A DNA stretch of 64,000 bases. Source: VRUE01 sp036524775. GTDB lineage: Bacteria > Actinomycetota > Thermoleophilia > Solirubrobacterales > 70-9. Location of the stretch: NCBI GenBank assembly GCA_036524775.1, contig DATDBO010000033.1:1-64000 (forward strand). The letters are read 5' to 3'. The notes beneath the pieces are model-generated. The model was not told the DNA's origin. It made no database searches and was given only the letters and a program-made list of their open reading frames with translations. Both the position numbers and the translations under genes were made by a program. The number at the start of each line of letters is the position of its first letter. Position 1 is the first letter of the stretch. Below, in pieces: positions 17,123 through 25,940 of the stretch.

Positions 17123-18199
17123 ATGAGCGAGACGATGACTGAGCTTTCCCTGACCCTTGACGAGCGCCACACGGCCGACTTCGAGATGATCGGCAACGGC
17201 GGCTTCGCGCCGCTGACCGGCTTCCAGGGCTCCGCCGACTGGGAGCGCGTCTGCAGCGAGATGCGCACCGCCGCCGGCGAGTACTGGCCGATCCCGATCA
17301 CGTTGGCGACCGAGCTCGAGTGCGAGGTCGGCGACACGGTCGAGCTGTCCAGCGACGAAGGCAAGCCGCTGGGCCGGATCAAGGTCGAGGAGATCTGGGA
17401 GCGCGACGCGAAGCGCGAGGCCGAGCAGGTCTACGGCACCGCCGACGGGGCCCACCCCGGCGTCGCGGCGATCTACGAGGAGGGCAGCCGCTGCATCGCC
17501 GGCCCGATCGAGGTCGACGCGCTGCCCGACCACGACGAGGCCTTCATGCGCCGCTACAAGACGCCGGCCGAGCACAAGGCCGACTTCGAGGCGCGCGGCT
17601 GGAAGAAGATCGTCGCCTTCCAGACCCGCAACCCGATCCACCGCGCCCACGAGTACCTGACCAAGGCCGCGCTGGAGACCTGCGACGGGCTCTTCATCCA
17701 CCCGCTGATCGGCAAGACCAAGGCCGGCGACATCCCCGCCGACGTGCGGATGCGCTGCTACGAGGTGCTGATGGAGAACTACTACCCCGAGGATCGCGTG
17801 GTGCTGGGCGTGAAGCCGGCGAAGATGCACTACGCCGGTCCGCGCGAGGCGGTCCTGCACGCGATCGTCCGTCGCAACTACGGCGCGACCCACTTCATCG
17901 TCGGCCGCGACCACGCCGGAGCGGGCGACTACTACGGCACCTACGACGCGCAGAAGATCTTCGAGACGATCGACATCGACGAGCTCGGCATCGAGCCGCT
18001 GATGTTCGAGCACACCTTCTGGTGCAACGAGTGCGAGGGCCTGGCCTCGAACAAGACCTGCCCCCACGACCAGGAGGCGCACCTCTTCCTCTCCGGGACG
18101 AAAGTCCGCGAGATGCTCGGCAACGGCGAAAGGCCGCCGCACGAGTTCTCACGCGACGAGGTCGCCGACATACTCATCGACGCTTACAAGGAGGACTGA
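17123..18199 (+). CDS. sat: Sulfate adenylyltransferase (ATP sulfurylase)
   Basis: The 358-residue protein belongs to the single-chain Sat family, not CysD/CysN. It activates sulfate with ATP to give APS and pyrophosphate. QTRNPIHRAHE starting at Q167 holds the HxxH nucleotide-binding motif, and FIVGRDHAGAGDYYG is the second conserved loop. A C-terminal CNECEG...CPHD set of Cys resembles the zinc-binding knuckle found in many prokaryotic Sat proteins. It begins 44 bp after cysH and ends 6 bp before cysC, so it is clearly part of the operon. Confidence 0.92.
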   Translation: MSETMTELSLTLDERHTADFEMIGNGGFAPLTGFQGSADWERVCSEMRTAAGEYWPIPITLATELECEVGDTVELSSDEGKPLGRIKVEEIWERDAKREAEQVYGTADGAHPGVAAIYEEGSRCIAGPIEVDALPDHDEAFMRRYKTPAEHKADFEARGWKKIVAFQTRNPIHRAHEYLTKAALETCDGLFIHPLIGKTKAGDIPADVRMRCYEVLMENYYPEDRVVLGVKPAKMHYAGPREAVLHAIVRRNYGATHFIVGRDHAGAGDYYGTYDAQKIFETIDIDELGIEPLMFEHTFWCNECEGLASNKTCPHDQEAHLFLSGTKVREMLGNGERPPHEFSRDEVADILIDAYKED

Positions 18200-18205
18200 C
18201 GCAGG

Positions 18206-18760
18206 ATGGCTGACGAGAAGGGCTTCACCCTCTGGTTCACCGGGCTCTCGGGCGCGGGCAAGACGACGATCTCGAGGCTGCTGGAGGGCCACCTGCGCGA
18301 GCGCGGCTCGAAGCTGGAGATCCTCGACGGCGACGTCGTGCGCGAAAACCTCTCCAAGGGGCTCGGCTTCTCCAAAGAGGACCGCGACACGAACATCCGC
18401 CGGATCGCCTTCGTCGCCGACCTGCTCAGCCGCAACGGCGTGCCGGTGATCACCGCGGCGATCTCCCCCTATGCCGAGATCCGCGGCGAGGCGCACGAGC
18501 TGATGGGCGACCGCTTCATCGAGGTCTACGTGAAGGCCTCGGTCGACACCTGCGCCGAGCGCGACGTCAAGGGGCTCTACGCGAAAGCGTTCGCCGGCGA
18601 GATCAAGGAATTCACCGGCGTGTCGGACCCCTACGAGGTTCCCGAGAACCCCGACGTGGTCTGCGACACCGAAGGCGAAACGGCCGAGGAGTCGGCGCAG
18701 AAGCTGATCGAGTACCTCGAGTCGCGCGACCTGATCCCGGCAGCTGCCGTCACGGCTTAG
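18206..18760 (+). CDS. cysC: Adenylylsulfate kinase
   Basis: The 184-residue kinase converts APS to PAPS. The Walker A loop is GLSGAGKTT (residues 13-21); DGDVVRENLSKGLGFSKEDR and the ISPYAEIR motif are the usual APS-kinase signatures. The ribosome-binding site GGAGG lies inside the sat stop region. Because the cysH product has the Fe-S set that allows direct use of APS, this kinase may serve PAPS-dependent sulfotransfer, or the reductase may accept both substrates. It is the last gene of the operon and is followed by a large inverted repeat. Confidence 0.92.
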   Translation: MADEKGFTLWFTGLSGAGKTTISRLLEGHLRERGSKLEILDGDVVRENLSKGLGFSKEDRDTNIRRIAFVADLLSRNGVPVITAAISPYAEIRGEAHELMGDRFIEVYVKASVDTCAERDVKGLYAKAFAGEIKEFTGVSDPYEVPENPDVVCDTEGETAEESAQKLIEYLESRDLIPAAAVTA

Positions 18761-18776
18761 GGACGAAGGCTGAGGT

Positions 18777-18881
18777 AGGAGGGGCCGGGTACCCCTCCGG
18801 CGGAACCCGCGCCCGCACCTTTCGGCGGGATGCTCGCTTTGCCGCTCACAAGTTCCGGCGGAGGGGTACCCGGCCCCTCCT
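18777..18881. repeat. Long imperfect inverted repeat, 29-bp arms
   Basis: Arms 18777-18805 and 18853-18881 pair with a single mismatch around a 47-nt centre and contain the GGGTACCC core. It lies after cysC and before a forward gene with its own promoter. It may terminate the operon or be a mobile palindromic repeat. It accounts for most of the 178-bp gap. Confidence 0.7.
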
Positions 18882-18903
18882 GTCGGAGGCTTGTCCGGGA
18901 CCC

Positions 18904-18931
18904 TTGACCGACGGGGGTGATTCCCTAACCT
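18904..18931 (+). promoter_or_regulatory. Promoter, leaderless secreted-protein gene
   Basis: TTGACC (18904-18909), a 16-nt spacer and TAACCT (18926-18931) are followed after 7 nt by GTG 18939. Confidence 0.5.
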
Positions 18932-18938
18932 GCGGGGC

Positions 18939-19361
18939 GTGAGGTGGGGATTCAGGTTCATGCTGCTCTCAGCTTTGCTGCTGGCGTTGTCCGGCAGCAC
19001 CGTTTCGGCCGAGGAGCCGGTTTATGAAGAGGCGCCGGTCTACTCGCCGGCACCTGAGGCCGGGAAGATCCGCTTCGCCGGACTGCGGCTCAACCGCCGC
19101 AGCGGCACCGCGATCCTCTTCGTGCGCGTCCTCGAGCCGGGGCGTGTCGTGCTGCACGGCCGCGGCATCCGCCGCCTGACCCGCGGCGTGCCGCAGGCCA
19201 AGCTCGTCCGCCTGCCGGTCAAGCCGAAGGTCCGCCTGCGCCGTTACCTGAAGCGGCACGGCGAGGGCCGAATCCGCCCCCTGGTCACCCTCAGGCCGCT
19301 GGCCGGCACGCTGCCGAAGACGATCGAACGGGTGATCGTCCTGCACCGCAAGCGCGGCTGA
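18939..19361 (+). CDS. Small secreted basic protein
   Basis: The 140-residue protein has a signal peptide (hydrophobic about 8-22, likely cleavage after VSA), a short acidic Pro/Tyr-rich stretch (EEPVYEEAPVYSPAP), and a basic domain with FAGLRLNRRSGTAILFVRVL. That segment resembles the beta-strand repeats that close many exported Thermoleophilia proteins, here as a stand-alone protein. No enzymatic motif is seen. GTG 18939 is supported by a complete promoter with the -10 ending 7 nt upstream; ATG 18960 is the alternative. It converges on the PHP gene with a 16-bp gap. Confidence 0.65.
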   Translation: MRWGFRFMLLSALLLALSGSTVSAEEPVYEEAPVYSPAPEAGKIRFAGLRLNRRSGTAILFVRVLEPGRVVLHGRGIRRLTRGVPQAKLVRLPVKPKVRLRRYLKRHGEGRIRPLVTLRPLAGTLPKTIERVIVLHRKRG

Positions 19362-19377
19362 GCGCCCGTTTTCGTCT

Positions 19378-20184
19378 CTACAGGCGGGGGACCTGTGGTT
19401 CGGCCAGCCCGTAGGTGTCGTAGGCGCCGAACTCGGCGAAGGTCTTGTGGGTCGGGCCGTGGTAGTCGGAGGAGGCGGTGGGGATCAGCTCGAGCTCCTC
19501 GCAGAGCTCGAGCAGGTGGGCGGTCTGCTCCCTGCTGTGGGTGGGGTAGAAGGTCTCGACCCCGTCGACGTCGAGGGCGCGGATCAGCTCGTCGACCTCG
19601 TCCGGCGCGGAGATGTCCCAGTAGGGGTGGGCGACGACGGCGACGCCGCCCGCCGTCTTGATCGTCTCCACCGCCTGCTCGGCAGTCGGCCAGCGGCGCG
19701 GCACGAAGGCCTTGGCGCCGGGCACGAGGTACTCCTCGAAGAAGGGGCCGAGGTCGCCGCTCGCGCCGGCGGCGCGAGCGATGTGCGGTCGGCCGATCGA
19801 GAGCGCGTCGCCGGCCTCGCGCACGGCGTCCTCGAGGTGAAGGTCGAAGCCCTCGCCGCGCAGCTTCTCGACGATCTCCCCGGCGCGGGAGACACGCTCG
19901 TGCTGCGCCCGCTCGCAGGCCGGCGCGATCTTGCCCAGGTCCATCCAATACCCGCAGATATGCAGGTCTTCCGCGTACTCGTGCACGCAAGACATCTCGA
20001 TCGCCGGCACCAGCTCGACGCCCAGACGCTCGGCAGCTCCAAGTGCCTCCGGCACCCCGGCAATCGCGTCATGATCGGTCAGCGCGAGGGTCGTGACCCC
20101 CGCCTTCGCGGCTTCCTCGACCACCTCGGCCGGCGCCAGCTGTCCGTCCGAAACCGTGGAGTGGCTCTGCAGCTCGATCAACAC
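19378..20184 (-). CDS. PHP-domain phosphoesterase (RNase AM/TrpH-like)
   Basis: The 268-residue protein has the PHP-fold metal-binding pattern: LQSHSTVSDG at the N-terminus, ALTDHDAIAG, EMSCVHEYAEDLHICGY, GRPHIARA, VVAHPYWD and TASSDYHG. Relatives such as E. coli RNase AM (YciV) remove nucleotides 5'-3' from RNA or hydrolyse 3',5'-bisphosphates. The first motif normally reads HxH; here it is QSH, so one metal ligand is Gln. I start at GTG 20184, because TAGGCT lies 7 nt upstream on the minus strand; the open frame further upstream is the reverse of the carboxylase gene. It diverges from that gene. Confidence 0.8.
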   Translation of the reverse strand: MLIELQSHSTVSDGQLAPAEVVEEAAKAGVTTLALTDHDAIAGVPEALGAAERLGVELVPAIEMSCVHEYAEDLHICGYWMDLGKIAPACERAQHERVSRAGEIVEKLRGEGFDLHLEDAVREAGDALSIGRPHIARAAGASGDLGPFFEEYLVPGAKAFVPRRWPTAEQAVETIKTAGGVAVVAHPYWDISAPDEVDELIRALDVDGVETFYPTHSREQTAHLLELCEELELIPTASSDYHGPTHKTFAEFGAYDTYGLAEPQVPRL

Positions 20185-20191
20185 GCCGGGC

Positions 20192-20212
20192 AGCCTAGTC
20201 GCTGAATAGACT
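20192..20212. promoter_or_regulatory. Divergent -10 hexamers for php and carboxylase genes
   Basis: On the minus strand TAGGCT (20197-20192) ends 7 nt from GTG 20184. On the plus strand TAGACT (20207-20212) ends 8 nt from GTG 20221. Both genes appear leaderless and share a 36-bp intergenic region. Confidence 0.5.
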
Positions 20213-20220
20213 GCGCCGCC

Positions 20221-21978
20221 GTGTTCGAGAAGGTGCTGATAGCCAACCGCGGCGAGATCGCGATTCGCGTCGCCCGCACCCTGAAGGAGATGGGCATCGG
20301 CTCGGTCGCCGTCTACTCGGAGATCGACCGCGACGCGCCGCACGTGCGCGAGGCCGACGAGGCCTTCCTGATCGGCCCTGCGGTCCCGGCCGAGAGCTAC
20401 CTGAACGTCATGAAGATCGTCGACACGGCCAAGGAGGCGGGTGCCGAGGCGATCCACCCCGGCTACGGCTTCCTCGCCGAGAACGCCGACTTTGCCCGCG
20501 CCTGCGCCGAGGCGGGGATCGTCTTCATCGGCCCGCCGCCGGAGGCGATCGAAGCGATGGGCTCGAAGACGCGGGCACGCGAGATCATGGCCGAGGCCGG
20601 CGTGCCGATCGTCCCCGGTGCGACCGAGCCGGCGGCGGACGTCGCCGCGGCCAAGGCGCAGGCCGAGGAGGCCGGCTACCCCGTCGCCTGTAAGGCGGCC
20701 GGGGGCGGCGGTGGGAAGGGCTTCCGCGTGGCGATGACGCCCGACGACCTCGAGGAGGCCTTTGAGGGCGCCGCCCGCGAAGGCGAGAAGTTCTTCTCCG
20801 ACGACCGTGTCTACGTCGAGCGCTACCTGGAGGACCCGCGCCACGTCGAGGTCCAGGTGCTGGCCGACTCGCACGGCAACGTGATCCACCTCGGCGAGCG
20901 CGACTGCTCGATCCAGCGCCGCCACCAGAAGGTGATCGAGGAGGCGCCCGGCCCCCAGGTCGACGCCGAGATGCGCGAGCGGATCGGCAAGATCGCCACC
21001 GACGCGGCGGCCGCGGTCGGCTACCGGGGCGCCGGCACGGTCGAGGGCATGCAGGTCGGCGAGGAGTACTTCTTCCTCGAGATGAACACCCGCGTGCAGG
21101 TCGAGCACTGCGTGACCGAGATGGTCACCGGCGTCGACATCGTCCGCGAGCAGGTGCTGGTCGCGGCGGGGGAGGCGCTCACGGTCGCCCAGGAGGACGT
21201 CGAGCTGCGCGGCCACGCGATCGAGTGCCGGATCAACGCCGAGGCCGCGCACAAGAACTTCGCCCCCGCGCCGGGCGCGATCGCGAGCTACCGCGAGCCC
21301 GCCGGGCCGGGCGTGCGGGTCGACTCGGGGGTCGAGGCGGGCTCCGAGGTGACGCCGATGTACGACCCGATGGTGGCCAAGTTGATCGTCTGGGACGTCG
21401 ACCGCGAGCACGCCACGCGGCGCATGCTGCGCGCCCTCGGCGAGTACGAGGTCGGCGGCCTGACCACGCTGATCCCCTTCCACAGCGCGATCCTCGCCAC
21501 CGAGCAGTGGGCGAAGGGGGAGACCTGCCGCGACCTGATGGAGGACAAGAAGTGGCTGAAGACCACCGCCCCCGAGGCCGCCGATGCGCCCGAGTCGGCG
21601 GAGGGCGCCGAGACGGTCGCCCGCGACTACAAGGTCGAGGTTTCCGGCAAGCTCTTCGACGTCAAGGTGATCGGCGAGGCCGCCGCGGGCGGCGCCGCGA
21701 ACCCGGGCGGCGGCAGGAAACCGCCGAAGCGCGAGCGCAAGAGCGGCGGCGGCGCAAGCGCCTCCAGCGAGTCACTTCCCTCCCCCCTCCAGGGCACCGT
21801 GCTCAAGGTCGCGGTCGAGGAGGGCGCCGAGGTCGAGGAGGGCGCGCTCGTCTGCGTGATCGAGGCGATGAAGATGGAGAACGAGATAGCCGCCCATCGC
21901 GCCGGCAAGGTCACCTCGCTCAACGTGGCGGAAGGCGCGGCGGTTTCGAGCGGCGACGTTCTGGCCGTGATCGAGTAG
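20221..21978 (+). CDS. accA: Biotin carboxylase/BCCP fusion of an acyl-CoA carboxylase
   Basis: The 585-residue protein has an ATP-grasp biotin carboxylase domain (1 to about 445; KAAGGGGGKGFR glycine-rich loop, EMNTRVQVEH) and a Ser/Gly/Lys-rich linker. A C-terminal biotin carrier domain with EAMKMEN follows, whose Lys551 would carry biotin. It carboxylates biotin for an acetyl- or propionyl-CoA carboxylase; the carboxyltransferase subunit is not in the window, so substrate is unknown. This is the alpha-subunit layout usual in actinobacteria (the symbol follows actinobacterial use). GTG 20221 follows TAGACT by 8 nt, suggesting a leaderless mRNA. Confidence 0.9.
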   Translation: MFEKVLIANRGEIAIRVARTLKEMGIGSVAVYSEIDRDAPHVREADEAFLIGPAVPAESYLNVMKIVDTAKEAGAEAIHPGYGFLAENADFARACAEAGIVFIGPPPEAIEAMGSKTRAREIMAEAGVPIVPGATEPAADVAAAKAQAEEAGYPVACKAAGGGGGKGFRVAMTPDDLEEAFEGAAREGEKFFSDDRVYVERYLEDPRHVEVQVLADSHGNVIHLGERDCSIQRRHQKVIEEAPGPQVDAEMRERIGKIATDAAAAVGYRGAGTVEGMQVGEEYFFLEMNTRVQVEHCVTEMVTGVDIVREQVLVAAGEALTVAQEDVELRGHAIECRINAEAAHKNFAPAPGAIASYREPAGPGVRVDSGVEAGSEVTPMYDPMVAKLIVWDVDREHATRRMLRALGEYEVGGLTTLIPFHSAILATEQWAKGETCRDLMEDKKWLKTTAPEAADAPESAEGAETVARDYKVEVSGKLFDVKVIGEAAAGGAANPGGGRKPPKRERKSGGGASASSESLPSPLQGTVLKVAVEEGAEVEEGALVCVIEAMKMENEIAAHRAGKVTSLNVAEGAAVSSGDVLAVIE

Positions 21979-21984
21979 ACCCGG

Positions 21985-23787
21985 CTAGCGGCCTTTGCCG
22001 CGTTCTTTTTCTCGTCGTTCCTTTTCGCGCTGCCGTTCGCGTTCGCGAACTTCCTTCTGTTTTTTGGCGCGCAACCGCTGGAATTCGACCCTCGTCAGCG
22101 GCATCTCCGGCGTCACTTCCCGGCATTCGCGGCCGACGCAGCTGGTGAAGCGCTTCATCTGGCGGTGGAGGAAGTTGCGGATCGGGTAGTAGTTCGGGTC
22201 CTTGACGATGTTGTTGAGCTCGTTGGGGTCTTTGTTGATGTTGTAGAGCTCCTTCTCGCCGCTCGGCCAGGCGATGTACTTGTAGGGGCCGAGGCGGATC
22301 CCGGCGTAGTCCTTGGGCGGCGCCAGCAGCGAGGCCGTCGCCTTGCCGCCGCCCCCCGACCGCTCGCTCCGGGACGCTCCCGCGGTCGAGATCCCTCCCT
22401 GCGCGTTGACGTCGTTGGTCTCGACGAAGGACTCGAAGAGGATCGGCCGGCGCGTGCGCAGCTCCGGGTCGCGCAGGAAGGGCACCAGCGAGCGGCCGTC
22501 GATGCTCTTCGTCGCTCCCACCCCCGCCAGCTCGAGGATCGTCGGCGCGACGTCGATGTTCGCCGCCAGCTCGCCGGTCGAGCTGCCCTGCTCGATCCCC
22601 GGCCCGCGGATCAGGAAAGGCAGGTGGGTGGCGGGCTCGTAGGCGAGGAACTTGCCGCCGAGCAGGCGGTGCTCGCCGAAGAAGAAGCCGTTGTCGGAGG
22701 TGAAGATGACGTAGGTGTTGCGCAGCCGGTGCATCTGCCCGAGCGTGTCGATCACCTGCTTGACGCCGTCGTCGACTGCGCGCAGCGAGTCGAGCTGCTT
22801 CTGGTAGTAGACGCGGTAGGCGCGCTTCTCGCTCGGGCTGAGGTGGTCGGCGTCGCGGATGAAGCGCGGCTTGTCGGTGACGTTGCCCTCGTCGAACCCT
22901 TCCGAGCGGTTGTGCGGGTGGCGGGCGCCCTTGAACCAGTCGTAGTGGCGAGGCGCCGGCTCCGGGCCCGCCGGCTTGCGGAAGTCGCCGTGCGGAGCGG
23001 TGTAGTCGAGCTGCAGGTAGAAGGGCTGTTCCGGCGGCGTGGCCAGCATCTCCCCCCGCGCGATCCAGTTGAAGATGTCGGTGGCGTAGAGGCAGGGCCG
23101 TTCTTCGATCGGTTCGAAGGGACAGCCGAACGGGTCGCGCAGCCCGTATTCGCGCGTTTCCCAGCTGCCCGATTCGCCGTAGGGCTCGCTCAGCTGCCCG
23201 TTCTGGTTGAGCGTGTAGCCGTAGAAGTAGTGGTTGGTGTCGGCCTTCAGCACCGTGTGCCAGCTGCTCCAGCCGGGCGGCACCGAGGTGCCGTTGTCGT
23301 GGGGCTCGTCGCCGTAGCCGTTGAGGAACTTGCCGACGTGGATCGTGCGGTAGCCCGCGCCCTGCAGCCAGGTGGCGATGTTGTTGGAAGCGGCCGCCCT
23401 GAAGCTGAACCCGAAGTAGCCGCCGTTGGGCTGCACGTTGCCCTTGACGCCGTTGTTGTGCGCGTAGCGGCCGGTCAGCAGGCTGACCCGCGAGGGGCAG
23501 CAGAGGGGGTAGGGCACGTAGTAGCGGTTGAAGGTCATGCCGCGTTTGCCGATCAGGTCGAGCGTGTTCGGCATAGAGCGCGTCGTCGCCGCCCCCGGGA
23601 AGGCGGTGAAGGTCGCGTAGAGGCCGTCGAGGGTCTGGTCGTCGGTCTGGATGACGACGAAGCTCGGCGGCGACCCGTTGGGGTTGAGCGGCGGTTCCTC
23701 GGGCGCCGCCGCGCCCGCCGCGCCGACGCTCAGTACGAGCGCGCAGAGCAGCGCCAGTGCCGCGCAGATGTGACTGACTCGGGCCAT
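21985..23787 (-). CDS. Exported arylsulfatase-type sulfatase
   Basis: The 600-residue protein begins with a signal peptide (about 7-27). The alkaline-phosphatase-fold start FVVIQTDDQ holds the metal-binding Asp49/Asp50. The sulfatase signature CCPSRVSLLTGRYAHN carries the C-x-P-x-R motif with Cys96, the residue converted to formylglycine. The C-terminal 35 residues are almost all Arg, Lys and Glu. It should hydrolyse sulfate esters outside the membrane and could supply sulfate to the operon 5 kb away, though nothing links them beyond proximity. No formylglycine-generating enzyme gene is in the window. It converges with the carboxylase gene at a 6-bp gap. Confidence 0.88.
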   Translation of the reverse strand: MARVSHICAALALLCALVLSVGAAGAAAPEEPPLNPNGSPPSFVVIQTDDQTLDGLYATFTAFPGAATTRSMPNTLDLIGKRGMTFNRYYVPYPLCCPSRVSLLTGRYAHNNGVKGNVQPNGGYFGFSFRAAASNNIATWLQGAGYRTIHVGKFLNGYGDEPHDNGTSVPPGWSSWHTVLKADTNHYFYGYTLNQNGQLSEPYGESGSWETREYGLRDPFGCPFEPIEERPCLYATDIFNWIARGEMLATPPEQPFYLQLDYTAPHGDFRKPAGPEPAPRHYDWFKGARHPHNRSEGFDEGNVTDKPRFIRDADHLSPSEKRAYRVYYQKQLDSLRAVDDGVKQVIDTLGQMHRLRNTYVIFTSDNGFFFGEHRLLGGKFLAYEPATHLPFLIRGPGIEQGSSTGELAANIDVAPTILELAGVGATKSIDGRSLVPFLRDPELRTRRPILFESFVETNDVNAQGGISTAGASRSERSGGGGKATASLLAPPKDYAGIRLGPYKYIAWPSGEKELYNINKDPNELNNIVKDPNYYPIRNFLHRQMKRFTSCVGRECREVTPEMPLTRVEFQRLRAKKQKEVRERERQREKERREKERGKGR

Positions 23788-23858
23788 GAAGGTCGAAACC
23801 GCCGCCCTGAGGCGAAGTTGCGAGGGCGAACGCTAGAAAACGGCGAGGACGACGGGCC

Positions 23859-24554
23859 CTAGCCCGCGCCGAGCTTTTTCGCCGCTTCGCGGAAGTTCTT
23901 GACGGTCGCGCTCGGCGCTTTGCGGCCGTCGAGCTTCTCGCCGTGGCGATTGACCCAGATCACCGGCACCTTCATCTTCAGCAGCGGGACGACGTCGGTG
24001 TCGTAGCCGGAGCAGATGTGGACCCAGCCTTTTTTGCCGCCGATCCGCCGCGCGCACTCTTTGAAGTGCACCGGGTCCGGCTTGTAGCTGCGCACCTGCT
24101 GGGCGGTGACGACGAGGTCGAGTTCGGTGCGCAGGTGGCGGCGCGAGATGCCGAGCAGCTTGTCGTCGATGTTGGAGATGATCCCGACGTCGTAGCGCTT
24201 GCCGAGCCGGTCCATCGCCGCGTTGGCCTCGCGGAAGGGCTGCCAGTAGGCGACGCTGTCGGGCAGGAACTGGGCCCGCGAGGGCTCGATCTCCCAGCCG
24301 ATCTCGCGCGCGACCTTGACGATCGTGCGGCGCAGCACCTCGGCGTACAGTTCGTAGGAGCCGGCCATGATTTCGGCCTGCACTTCGAAGAAGCGGGCGA
24401 GGAAGGGCCCTTCGTCGAAGCTGAAGCCGTCCTTGGCCGCCTCCTTCTTGCAGGCTTCGACGATGCCCTTCTCCCAGTCGATCAGGGTCCCGTAGCAGTC
24501 GGTGGTCACCCAGGTGATGGTTTTCAAGGCGGGCAGGGGCACAGGGCGCGGCAT
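23859..24554 (-). CDS. HAD-type 2-haloacid dehalogenase-like hydrolase
   Basis: The 231-residue HAD protein has motif I TTDCYGTLIDWE (nucleophile Asp), motif II IISNIDD, the conserved Lys in VRSYKPDPVHF, and motif III HICSGYDTDVVPLLK. The spacing and cap match type II haloacid dehalogenases and relatives; in motif I the usual FDAYGTL is TDCYGTL. The substrate cannot be assigned. ATG 24554 gives a compact N-terminus (MPRPVPLPAL). The frame stays open to 24758, but that extension is Cys/Arg-rich and has no family features. It runs in the same direction as the sulfatase, 71 bp upstream of it. Confidence 0.75.
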   Translation of the reverse strand: MPRPVPLPALKTITWVTTDCYGTLIDWEKGIVEACKKEAAKDGFSFDEGPFLARFFEVQAEIMAGSYELYAEVLRRTIVKVAREIGWEIEPSRAQFLPDSVAYWQPFREANAAMDRLGKRYDVGIISNIDDKLLGISRRHLRTELDLVVTAQQVRSYKPDPVHFKECARRIGGKKGWVHICSGYDTDVVPLLKMKVPVIWVNRHGEKLDGRKAPSATVKNFREAAKKLGAG

Positions 24555-24668
24555 CTTATAGGCTGCCGCCCGCGCTCGGCAGGGGCGCCTCACCCAGATG
24601 ACTGACCCCACGACCCCGCACACCTGGATGACGCGCGTGGCGCTGCGCATATCTGCGTCCTCGGGTTT

Positions 24669-24689
24669 GCCTTTGCAACCAGCAAAGGC
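24669..24689. repeat. Small hairpin in the sucC upstream region
   Basis: GCCTTTGC and GCAAAGGC pair perfectly around AACCA. It lies in the 207-bp gap (24555-24761) between the HAD gene and sucC and is the only structure I see there. It could be a regulatory hairpin in the sucC leader. Confidence 0.3.
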
Positions 24690-24761
24690 TGCACCCTGCG
24701 TCCTTGATCTGCTTGGCCACACGCGTCCCCAGGCGCACGCGGCCATGGAGTCAGTCATCTA

Positions 24762-25940
24762 ATGGACCTTCTCGAGTATCAAGGCAAGCAGCTTTTCGCC
24801 GCGCACGGCATCGCCGTGCCGAGCGGCGAGGTCGCTTCGACCGTGGAGGAGGCGGTGGCTGCGGCGGAGCGGATCGGCTACCCCTGCGCGATCAAGGCCC
24901 AGGTGCTGATCGGCGGCCGCGGCAAGGCGGGAGGGATCAAGATCGCCGCCGACCGCGGCGAGGCCGAGCAGCACGCCGGCGCGATTCTCGGCATGGACAT
25001 CACCGGGCCGCACGGCGAGGGACCATTCCGGGTCGACCAGGTCTGGGTCGAGGGCGGCTCGGACATCGCCGCCGAGTACTACGCCTCGGTGATCCTCGAC
25101 CGCGGTGAGAAGAAGCTGCTGGCAATGGTTTCCGCCAAGGGAGGGATGGACATCGAGGCGGTCGCCGAGGAGGACCCGGCCGCCCTGGTCAAGGAGCACA
25201 TCGACCCGACGCGGCCCTTCACCGCCGCCGAGGCGCGGCCGATCGTCGAGGCCGCCGACCTGGCCGAGGACGTGCGCGACGAAGCCGCCGAGGTGCTGGC
25301 CAAGCTCGCCGAGACCGCGGCGAGCGAGGACGCGACGCTGATCGAGGTCAACCCGCTGATCGTCACCGCTGACCGCGAGGTCGTCGCGCTTGACGCCAAG
25401 GTGACGATCGACGGCAATGCCCTCTACCGCCACGAGGGGCTGGCCGAGCTCGACGCCGAGTCGATCGACGACGCGCAGGAGGCGATGGCGCGCGAGAAGG
25501 GCCTCACCTACGTCAAGCTCGACGGCAACGTCGGCATCCTCGCCAACGGCGCCGGGCTCTGCATGTCGACGCTCGACGTCGTCGCCCAGGCGGGCGGCGC
25601 GCCGGCCAACTTCCTCGACGCCGGCGGCGGCTCCAAGGCCGAGGCGATCGTCGACGCGCTGACCGTGATCACCTCCGACGAGAAGGTCACCGCGATCCTC
25701 TTCAACATCTTCGGCGGCATCACCCGTTGCGACGAGATCGCCAAGGGCATCGTCGAGGCCTCCTCCCGGCTCGAGCTGGGCGTGCCGCTGGTCGTCCGCC
25801 TCGACGGCACCAACTCCGAGGAGGGTCTGGAGATCCTCGCCGCCGCGAGCCTGCCCGACCTGCACCAGGAGACGACGATGCTCGGCGCCGCTCAAAAGGT
25901 CGTCGAGCTCGCGGGGTCGCCCGCCGGGGGCACCGGCTGA
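24762..25940 (+). CDS. sucC: Succinyl-CoA synthetase beta subunit
   Basis: The 392-residue ATP-grasp subunit starts MDLLEYQGKQLFAAHGI, the standard family start. It has KAQVLIGGRGKAGGIK in the nucleotide-binding region, LIEVNPLIVT and NIFGGITRCDEIAKG near the C-terminal power-helix domain. With sucD it interconverts succinyl-CoA and succinate with NDP phosphorylation in the TCA cycle. The stop overlaps the sucD start (TGATG), so subunits are made in step. The 207-bp leader upstream has one small hairpin and no other gene. Confidence 0.95.
   Translation: MDLLEYQGKQLFAAHGIAVPSGEVASTVEEAVAAAERIGYPCAIKAQVLIGGRGKAGGIKIAADRGEAEQHAGAILGMDITGPHGEGPFRVDQVWVEGGSDIAAEYYASVILDRGEKKLLAMVSAKGGMDIEAVAEEDPAALVKEHIDPTRPFTAAEARPIVEAADLAEDVRDEAAEVLAKLAETAASEDATLIEVNPLIVTADREVVALDAKVTIDGNALYRHEGLAELDAESIDDAQEAMAREKGLTYVKLDGNVGILANGAGLCMSTLDVVAQAGGAPANFLDAGGGSKAEAIVDALTVITSDEKVTAILFNIFGGITRCDEIAKGIVEASSRLELGVPLVVRLDGTNSEEGLEILAAASLPDLHQETTMLGAAQKVVELAGSPAGGTG

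Noticed and set aside
23859..24758. Long form of the HAD gene from 24758
   Set aside because: The extra 68 residues are Cys/Arg-rich with no family match; ATG 24554 gives a normal HAD length.
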